Shown here in pieces: positions 1-4,400 of a stretch of 6,672 bases of DNA. The stretch comes from Campylobacterales bacterium (lineage in GTDB: Bacteria; Campylobacterota; Campylobacteria; Campylobacterales; Arcobacteraceae). The notes beneath the pieces are model-generated. The model made no database searches. It was not told where the DNA came from and saw only the letters and a list, made by a program, of their open reading frames with translations. Location: positions 1 to 6,672 of the forward strand of contig JADHTT010000049.1 of the NCBI GenBank assembly GCA_016784825.1, given 5' to 3'. The position numbers and the translations under genes were made by a program. How positions within the stretch are numbered: position 1 is the stretch's first letter; each line of letters opens with the position of its first letter.

Positions 1-1594
1 CAAGCATTCTTACAGCTGTTGGCACAACCCTTTCAATATCCTCTTTTGTATTAATTTTACTTAGATTTACAGAAGCTAAATTACATACTGCTGTATCACC
101 ATCAATTTTTTCTTTCTCAACTATGAAAATTCTTTTTCCATTTAGACTATCAAGTGCTGTAACTTTATTAGCTTTTTTAGTAATACCACTATCAACAGTT
201 ACTAATTCTTCTTCATCATATGTTACAAAAGATCCATCTTCAAATTCTAATTTTATTTTATAGTAGTTTGGCGTTGTGTTTTGAAAGATTTCTGTACAAA
301 GATTTGAGCTTCTAATAAATCCTGTATGTGGATTTGGATTAGCTTTATTTGCATTATCTTTAAAACATAAAAATGGTGAACCTGATTCAAAGTATGAAGT
401 TAATACTTTTTTCCATAGATCTTTAGCTTTCATTTGCTCTTTTGTAATGCTTGGATTTTTTTCGTACTCTTCGTATTTAGCAGTAAACTCATCTCCATTT
501 AGTGAAGCTAAATCTGGTACTTCAAATGGATCAAATAGTGTCCAATGTGAATCTTCCTGAATTCTTTGCATAAATAGATCACTAATCCATAATGCTGGGA
601 AAAGGTCATGTGCTCTTCTTCTTTCTTCTCCAGAGTTTTTCTTAAGGTCTATAAAGTCAACTATATCCATATGCCATGGCTCTAGGTAAACGGCAATAGC
701 ACCTTTTCTAGTACCAAGTTGATCAACAGCTAGTGCAATATCATTTGTGATTTTTAAGAATGGTACAGTACCACCTGCAGCACTTTTGTGTCCATCTATT
801 GAACCACCAAGTGATCGAATTGAATTCCAATCCCAACCAATACCACCACCAAATTTAGATAATAGTGCCATCTCTTTATATGAATCAAAAATACCTTCAA
901 TATTATCTGGAGATGAACCGATATAACATGAGCTTAGTTGATGTCTATTTGTTCTAGCATTTGATAATGTTGGAGTTGCTAGCATCACTTCAAATTTAGA
1001 TACTACATCATAAAACTCTTTTGCTTTATTTTGTTTATCATCTTCATTTTGTGCTAAGAACATTGCAATTGCCATAAACATTTGTTGTGGTAATTCTATA
1101 GCTTCATTATCATTATTTTTAATAAGATATCTATCGTATAGAGTTTTAATACCTAAGTAGTTAAATTGGAAATCTCTTTGGGGCTTGATATATTCTGTAA
1201 GTTCATCTAGGTCATAACCAGATTCTAAACCTGGAATTAGCCTACCTGCATTTTGTCCGAACTCAATATAGTCTTTTAAGTGACAGTAGGCATTACCTTT
1301 AATGCCATGTGTTACTTTTACAACTTTATGGTATAGATCAAATAAAAATAATCTAGATGCTACAAAAGTCCAGTTTGGTGCGTCTATATCAATTTTTTCA
1401 ACAGCTGTCTTGATAAGTGTATCTTGAATATCTGCACTACTCATCCCATCAACAAATTTAATATGAGCATCGAGTTCTAATTCACTTTGACTTACATTAT
1501 CTAAATCTTTTGTTGCAGCTACTGTATTTTTTTGAATTTTTGAAATATCTAGAAATTCTTGTCTACCATTTCTTTTAGTGATTTTGATTGGCAT
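1..1594 (-). CDS. nrdA: Class I ribonucleoside-diphosphate reductase, alpha (large) subunit, C-terminus off the left edge
   Basis: The enzyme reduces ribonucleoside diphosphates to deoxyribonucleotides in the cytoplasm, together with the radical-bearing beta subunit NrdB, which is not in the window. The first 531 codons are present. Residues 1 to about 95 (starting MPIKITKRNG) form an ATP-cone domain, the allosteric activity site, and align well with the E. coli NrdA N-terminus. Catalytic residues are in place: the redox cysteine C223 in LSSCYIG (E. coli C225), the N431-L-C433-T-E435 motif with the thiyl cysteine (E. coli N437/C439/E441), and the second redox cysteine C504 in AVCNLAS (E. coli C462). 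C433 and C504 are 71 residues apart, against 23 in E. coli, so there is an insert of about 48 residues. The C-terminal radical-transfer tyrosines and CxxC tail lie outside. The ATG start is supported by TTTGGAG at 1600-1606, five bases upstream. A terminator separates it from the superoxide reductase gene, so it is its own unit. Confidence 0.96.
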   Translation of the reverse strand, partial: MPIKITKRNGRQEFLDISKIQKNTVAATKDLDNVSQSELELDAHIKFVDGMSSADIQDTLIKTAVEKIDIDAPNWTFVASRLFLFDLYHKVVKVTHGIKGNAYCHLKDYIEFGQNAGRLIPGLESGYDLDELTEYIKPQRDFQFNYLGIKTLYDRYLIKNNDNEAIELPQQMFMAIAMFLAQNEDDKQNKAKEFYDVVSKFEVMLATPTLSNARTNRHQLSSCYIGSSPDNIEGIFDSYKEMALLSKFGGGIGWDWNSIRSLGGSIDGHKSAAGGTVPFLKITNDIALAVDQLGTRKGAIAVYLEPWHMDIVDFIDLKKNSGEERRRAHDLFPALWISDLFMQRIQEDSHWTLFDPFEVPDLASLNGDEFTAKYEEYEKNPSITKEQMKAKDLWKKVLTSYFESGSPFLCFKDNANKANPNPHTGFIRSSNLCTEIFQNTTPNYYKIKLEFEDGSFVTYDEEELVTVDSGITKKANKVTALDSLNGKRIFIVEKEKIDGDTAVCNLASVNLSKINTKEDIERVVPTAVRML

Positions 1595-1626
1595 TTTTAC
1601 TCCAAAGTTGTAAATAAATATATAAA

Positions 1627-1632
1627 ATTTTA
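1627..1632 (-). promoter_or_regulatory. Candidate -10 box of nrdA
   Basis: Read on the minus strand this is TAAAAT preceded by AGG, in a very AT-rich stretch. It would start the transcript near 1620 and give a leader of about 26 bases carrying the TTTGGAG ribosome site. No convincing -35 box is visible, as is common in Campylobacterota. The surroundings are so AT-rich that other -10 boxes are possible. No copy of the NrdR-box consensus was recognised here. Confidence 0.3.
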
Positions 1633-1770
1633 CCTAATTATCTCTCTTATGCCACTTAATAAAATTTGATTTATTTGATCTAAATCAATAACTATTTCTT
1701 TGAAGTCCGATGGAGTATAGGTTTGATTTATATTTATAAATTTTGAAATTTTCCATAAAAAAAGTCCCAA
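1633..1770 (-). other. Start-less short reading frame upstream of nrdA, possible gene remnant
   Basis: The minus strand is open for about 46 codons, ending at TAA in 1630-1632. Its last part reads NQTYTPSDFKEIVIDLDQ and then INQILLSGIREIIR, which looks more like protein than random AT-rich translation (Asp/Glu/Lys mixed with regular Ile/Leu). It has no ATG or GTG and no ribosome site; the only TTG (1768-1770) lies inside the terminator hairpin. An ATG at 1754-1756 opens an overlapping frame of 23 codons (MENFKIYKYK...) ending at TGA in 1685-1687, so one frameshift would join an ATG to the longer frame. It may be a decayed small gene or chance; I do not recognise it. Confidence 0.15.
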
Positions 1771-1789
1771 TCACAATAGTGATTGAGAC
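1757..1789 (-). terminator. Rho-independent terminator after the ahpC-sor pair
   Basis: On the minus strand an 11-base arm (1779-1789), a 4-base loop (1775-1778) and a second 11-base arm (1764-1774) are followed at once by seven Ts (1757-1763). In the minus-strand RNA all 11 positions pair, one as a G-U. In the plus direction the same position is an A-C mismatch and there is no downstream T run. This orients the terminator to the superoxide reductase gene, whose stop codon lies about 30 bases upstream. Confidence 0.92.
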
Positions 1790-1819
1790 CTATAAGAGAA
1801 GCTTATTAACTATATAAAA

Positions 1820-2203
1820 TTAGTTAACAGTTACTTCTTTAGCAGTACCTTCCCAGATACCGTGCTTAGTACAATAACCATGTGCTACAAGGTTTAATTT
1901 TTTACCAGTTGGAATAATAGTAAATGTAGTAGTATTATGTGCTTTAACGTTTCCTAAAGTTCCTGGTACATAAGTAGCTTTTGCTAATAATACATCACCA
2001 TTAAATAATGATACAGACTCAATGTAGTGATCAAAATCATCTGGATGAGTATATTCGTTACCCATTTTTACAGTTACTTCAAATGGCTCACCAGCTGTTG
2101 CTGTATCACCACAGTGAATAAATGGACTATGTCTATCTATTAAATCTTTTTTTGCTTCTCTTTCTACTTCAGAAATATCTACATATTTATTAATTTTTGG
2201 CAT
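1820..2203 (-). CDS. sor: One-iron superoxide reductase (neelaredoxin / class II desulfoferrodoxin-like)
   Basis: This 127-residue cytoplasmic enzyme reduces superoxide to hydrogen peroxide with electrons from rubredoxin-like or other donors, without making O2. The four His and one Cys ligands of the catalytic iron are visible: H25 in RHSPFI, H53 and H59 in THPDDFDH, and C111 and H114 in YCTKHGIW. The N-terminal four-cysteine desulforedoxin domain of two-iron enzymes is absent, so this is the one-iron class at its normal length. The Glu-Lys pair that usually precedes the first His ligand is Asp23-Arg24 here, and the usual CNxHG is CTKHG. The ATG overlaps the ahpC stop codon by one base (TAATG), which implies translational coupling. 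Its peroxide product is the substrate of that upstream neighbour. An N-terminal signal peptide is not apparent. Family assignment is firm; the in vivo electron donor is unknown. Confidence 0.92.
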   Translation of the reverse strand: MPKINKYVDISEVEREAKKDLIDRHSPFIHCGDTATAGEPFEVTVKMGNEYTHPDDFDHYIESVSLFNGDVLLAKATYVPGTLGNVKAHNTTTFTIIPTGKKLNLVAHGYCTKHGIWEGTAKEVTVN

Positions 2204-2799
2204 TATAAATCTCCTTCATGTTTTGCTAAATATTCGGCAACTCCAGCAGTGTCTGCTTTCATTCCCTCATCACCTTTTGCCCATCCTGCAGGACAAACTT
2301 CACCATTTTCATTTGTGAAAATCATAGTATCAACCATTCTTATCATCTCATCAATATTTCTACCTAATGGTAAATCATTAATTACAGCATGTCTGATTGT
2401 TCCGTCAGCATCAATTAAAAAAGATCCTCTTAGTGCAACACCACCATCAAGTAATACATCATAATCAGCAGATATAGATTTAGTTAAATCTGCAACTAAT
2501 GGCATATTAACTCTTCCAATACCACCTTGGTTTACTGGAGTTTCTCTCCATGCAAAGTGTGAGAATTGTGAATCTACAGAAACACCAATTACATTTACAC
2601 CTCTAGCTTTAAAGTCTTCAACTCTTTTAGAGAATGCAATAATCTCAGATGGACATACAAATGTAAAATCTAATGGGTAAAAGAATAATACAGTTCCTTT
2701 TTCTCCGAAGTTTTCGTATAGGTTAAAGTCCTCTACTATCTGACCATCTGCAAGTACAGTTGTAGCTGTAAAGTCTGGTGCTTTTTTTGTTACTAACAT
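2203..2799 (-). CDS. ahpC: Typical 2-Cys peroxiredoxin, AhpC/TsaA family
   Basis: This 198-residue cytoplasmic peroxidase reduces H2O2, organic hydroperoxides and probably peroxynitrite. The Prx active site is complete: P42, T46 and the peroxidatic C49 in PLDFTFVCPSE, the supporting R124 in ALRGSFLID, and the resolving C169 in GEVCPAGW. The whole sequence, from MLVTK through NDLPLGRN to GVAEYL, reads like Helicobacter pylori AhpC, which is recycled by thioredoxin and thioredoxin reductase rather than AhpF; the same recycling here is inference, and no ahpF lies beside it. A GGIG motif (92-95) is present, but the C-terminus has EYL in place of the YF motif typical of oxidation-sensitive eukaryotic enzymes. 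The ATG has AAGGA at 2806-2810, seven bases upstream. It is the first gene of a coupled pair with superoxide reductase and lies 93 bases after ccoG on the same strand. Confidence 0.97.
   Translation of the reverse strand: MLVTKKAPDFTATTVLADGQIVEDFNLYENFGEKGTVLFFYPLDFTFVCPSEIIAFSKRVEDFKARGVNVIGVSVDSQFSHFAWRETPVNQGGIGRVNMPLVADLTKSISADYDVLLDGGVALRGSFLIDADGTIRHAVINDLPLGRNIDEMIRMVDTMIFTNENGEVCPAGWAKGDEGMKADTAGVAEYLAKHEGDL
2211..2216 (-). promoter_or_regulatory. Ribosome binding site of sor inside the end of ahpC
   Basis: The minus strand reads AAGGAG seven bases before the sor ATG. These bases are also part of the last codons of ahpC (the ...HEGDL end). A ribosome finishing ahpC therefore sits on the sor initiation region, which fixes the sor start and explains the one-base overlap. 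Confidence 0.85.
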
Positions 2800-2830
2800 T
2801 TAATTTCCTTTTTAATTTTTAACTATTGTA

Positions 2831-2836
2831 ATTGTA
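2831..2836 (-). promoter_or_regulatory. Candidate -10 box of the ahpC-sor unit
   Basis: The minus strand reads TACAAT here, preceded by TG two bases upstream, and repeats it directly downstream (2825-2830). The upstream stretch has the spaced T-runs usual in Campylobacterota promoters and no good -35 box. Transcription would start near 2819-2824 and leave a short leader with the AAGGA site. The box overlaps one arm of the GTACAG/CTGTAC dyad. Confidence 0.4.
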
Positions 2837-2868
2837 CAGTAAAAATATTAAACTAAAATTTGCTGTAC
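2834..2868. promoter_or_regulatory. Spaced inverted repeat GTACAG...CTGTAC, possible operator for ahpC-sor
   Basis: GTACAG (2834-2839) and CTGTAC (2863-2868) are perfect inverted copies separated by 23 AT-rich bases, with further partial symmetry on the outside. The arm centres are 29 bases apart. One arm covers the candidate -10 box and the other lies near -45, a layout that would suit a repressor or paired binding sites. It is not a terminator, as no T run follows. The regulator is unknown; a peroxide- or redox-sensing one is only a guess from the genes controlled. Confidence 0.3.
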
Positions 2869-2876
2869 TAAATTGA

Positions 2877-2889
2877 TTAAACTGTTTAA
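2877..2889. repeat. Short perfect palindrome between ccoG and ahpC
   Basis: TTAAAC and GTTTAA are separated by a single T, just beyond the ccoG stop codon. With a one-base centre it cannot form a useful RNA hairpin or terminator. It could be a protein-binding site upstream of the ahpC promoter, but short palindromes of this composition also occur by chance. Confidence 0.2.
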
Positions 2890-2892
2890 GTT

Positions 2893-4254
2893 TTATTTTA
2901 TATTTAATTCGTCTGCTCTTGGGTAGATAAATACCGCTTTTCTTAGAACATAAATTTTTTCAGGATCTTCTTGTGCATATGCTTTAAGCATTACAGTAAT
3001 AGGTGTACTTGCATTTGCATTATCACTTAGTTTAGAAGTTGTAGATAATCGAATAACTTTTTTAGATAGTTTTCCACGACTTAATTTAAATGGCTCAAAC
3101 CGTTCGATAAAAATTTTACCCTTATATTCTCCAACTACTTCTAAGTTATATGTATATTTTTCACTTTGTGTGTTTTGAAATAGCAAGACAAAGTTATTTA
3201 CAACTTTTTTACCATCATCTTTTATTTTATATGCTTGTGTAGTTTTATTAACATTTAATAGCATATACTCTTTTTTCCCACCCATAACAAATAACATAGC
3301 AACAATTATAAGTAGGGCACCACCATACATATATGTTTTTGCTCTTAAAAATGGTGTTGGTTTATCATTTTCAACTTCATTTGTACTTGCCCATTGTACT
3401 AAGCTTTCATTTCCAAGTTTTCCTTGTACCGTAGTACATGCATCTACACACTCAAGACAATTTATACATTCAAGCTGAGCCCCTTTTCGTATATCAATAC
3501 CAGTAGGACAAACAGTCACACAAGAATTACATGCTGTACAGTCATATTTCTCATCTAAATCTTTTGCTTTGAAAACAACTTGTTCGTCATTTTTCCAGAT
3601 TTGTCCACCTCTTTTTTCACTATATATTGCTTGAATAGTATCATCATCATATAGTACTGACTGAACTCTAGAATATGGACAAATATATATACAGAAATCT
3701 TCTTTTAGCCATATTACATCATATACCAAAAATGCTGCAATACCAACAATAAATCCAAGAAGTATAGTATGATCCATTGGATTTGACATATAGGCAAAGA
3801 AGTCTTCAGGAGGAATAAAGTACCACATAAAGTCAGCAGCAGCAAGTAAAGATAGAGCAGTCCATAGAAGAATAGCTACAACTCTTTTAGATGCATTTTC
3901 TGGTTTAGACCAATCTGGTTCTTTTTGTTTATTTTTAATTCTTCTAAGACCTAGGATTTTAGTCTCAATTAAATCTCTATATATAACCCTAAAGATAGTT
4001 TGAGGACATGCCCATCCACACCAAGCTCTACCACCTACGGCTGTAACGGCAAAAATACCAATAAATAATATCATAAGTAAAAATGGCATCATATAAAGCT
4101 CTTGCATATCAAAAGCAATACCTAATAGGTGAAGTTGCTTTTTATCAAAAGATAATAAAAATATTTGATTTCCATTGATTTGAATAAATGGGGTTACAAT
4201 AGCTACAATAGTTGCAGCTATATAGGCCCAATATCTTTTTATTCTATAGTTCAT
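2893..4254 (-). CDS. ccoG: CcoG (FixG/RdxA-like) membrane iron-sulfur protein of cbb3 oxidase assembly
   Basis: CcoG proteins act in assembly of the cbb3 cytochrome oxidase and have been shown to reduce Cu2+ to Cu+ for the copper delivery pathway. The protein has 453 residues. Membrane segments are seen at about 8-26, 56-74, 124-146, 163-182 and 308-325. Two CxxxCP motifs (C79/C83 in WCGWACPQ; C188/C192 in FCIYICPYSR) and two 4Fe-4S ferredoxin motifs (C239/C242/C245/C249 and C263/C266/C269/C273, each Cx2Cx2Cx3C) are complete. Residues from about 330 form the beta-rich Ig-like C-terminal domain of the FixG family. The ATG is preceded by AAGGAAG (4261-4267) six bases upstream. It is transcribed away from ccoI, whose product carries Cu+ in the same pathway. 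No terminator is evident before ahpC. The oxidase genes ccoNOQP are not in the window. Confidence 0.95.
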   Translation of the reverse strand: MNYRIKRYWAYIAATIVAIVTPFIQINGNQIFLLSFDKKQLHLLGIAFDMQELYMMPFLLMILFIGIFAVTAVGGRAWCGWACPQTIFRVIYRDLIETKILGLRRIKNKQKEPDWSKPENASKRVVAILLWTALSLLAAADFMWYFIPPEDFFAYMSNPMDHTILLGFIVGIAAFLVYDVIWLKEDFCIYICPYSRVQSVLYDDDTIQAIYSEKRGGQIWKNDEQVVFKAKDLDEKYDCTACNSCVTVCPTGIDIRKGAQLECINCLECVDACTTVQGKLGNESLVQWASTNEVENDKPTPFLRAKTYMYGGALLIIVAMLFVMGGKKEYMLLNVNKTTQAYKIKDDGKKVVNNFVLLFQNTQSEKYTYNLEVVGEYKGKIFIERFEPFKLSRGKLSKKVIRLSTTSKLSDNANASTPITVMLKAYAQEDPEKIYVLRKAVFIYPRADELNIK

Positions 4255-4292
4255 TTTTTTCTTCCTTTGTGAAGTTTAAATCTATTTGTACT

Positions 4293-4298
4293 ATTATA
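4293..4298 (-). promoter_or_regulatory. Candidate -10 box of ccoG
   Basis: The minus strand reads a perfect TATAAT, giving a start near 4286 and a leader of about 32 bases before the ccoG ATG. A second perfect TATAAT on the same strand at 4310-4315 is an alternative. TTACAC (4316-4321) stands 17 bases upstream of the first box and could act as a weak -35. Confidence 0.45.
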
Positions 4299-4325
4299 CC
4301 TTAATAAATATTATAGTGTAAAATG

Positions 4326-4345
4326 ATGTGACAAATTAGTTACAT
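4326..4345. promoter_or_regulatory. 20-base palindrome between ccoG and ccoI, candidate operator
   Basis: ATGTGACAAA and TTAGTTACAT are inverted copies matching at 8 of 10 half-site positions, with core TGTRAC-N6-GTYACA. It sits between the divergent promoters, in the -35 region of the ccoI candidate promoter and upstream of those of ccoG. The half-sites recall CRP/FNR-family sites (TGTGA or TTGAT type), but the spacing is two bases wider than the CRP consensus, so the regulator is open. Control by oxygen, redox state or copper would fit the genes. Confidence 0.45.
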
Positions 4346-4355
4346 TAATAAAAAT

Positions 4356-4361
4356 TATAAT
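4356..4361 (+). promoter_or_regulatory. Candidate -10 box of ccoI
   Basis: A perfect TATAAT that would start the transcript near 4368, leaving about 33 bases before the TTG start and keeping the ribosome site inside the message. Overlapping AT-rich boxes such as TATAAA at 4361-4366 are possible alternatives. The expected -35 position falls within the 20-base palindrome. Confidence 0.45.
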
Positions 4362-4387
4362 ATAAATTATCTTAACTTATAATAAAA

Positions 4388-4392
4388 AAGGA
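4388..4392 (+). promoter_or_regulatory. Ribosome binding site that sets the ccoI TTG start
   Basis: AAGGA within an A-rich run stands eight bases before TTG at 4401. The first in-frame ATG (4452) has no such site and would remove the CNHC motif, part of the conserved N-terminal metal-binding domain, so TTG is the better start. Confidence 0.75.
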
Positions 4393-4400
4393 ATATTACA

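Noticed and set aside
83..298. The NrdA insert as an intein
   Set aside because: It is only about 48 residues, lacks the C-terminal His-Asn and splice-junction signature, and the flanking active-site sequence is not interrupted in the way inteins do it.
1820..2203. First impression of a SoxZ-like small beta-sandwich sulfur-oxidation protein
   Set aside because: The HxP, HPxxxxxH and CxxHGxW iron-ligand pattern is that of superoxide reductase, and no sox genes lie nearby.
2249..2464. A 71-codon open frame on the plus strand within ahpC
   Set aside because: It is antisense to a fully recognisable peroxiredoxin, has low-complexity Ser/Ile/Pro composition, and shows no ribosome site or known family.
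2834..2868. The GTACAG/CTGTAC dyad as a terminator for ccoG
   Set aside because: The stem is short, the loop is 23 bases, and no T run follows on the minus strand.
4378..4383. A perfect TATAAT as the ccoI promoter
   Set aside because: Transcription would start inside the AAGGA ribosome site at 4388-4392, leaving no usable leader. The upstream box at 4356-4361 fits better.
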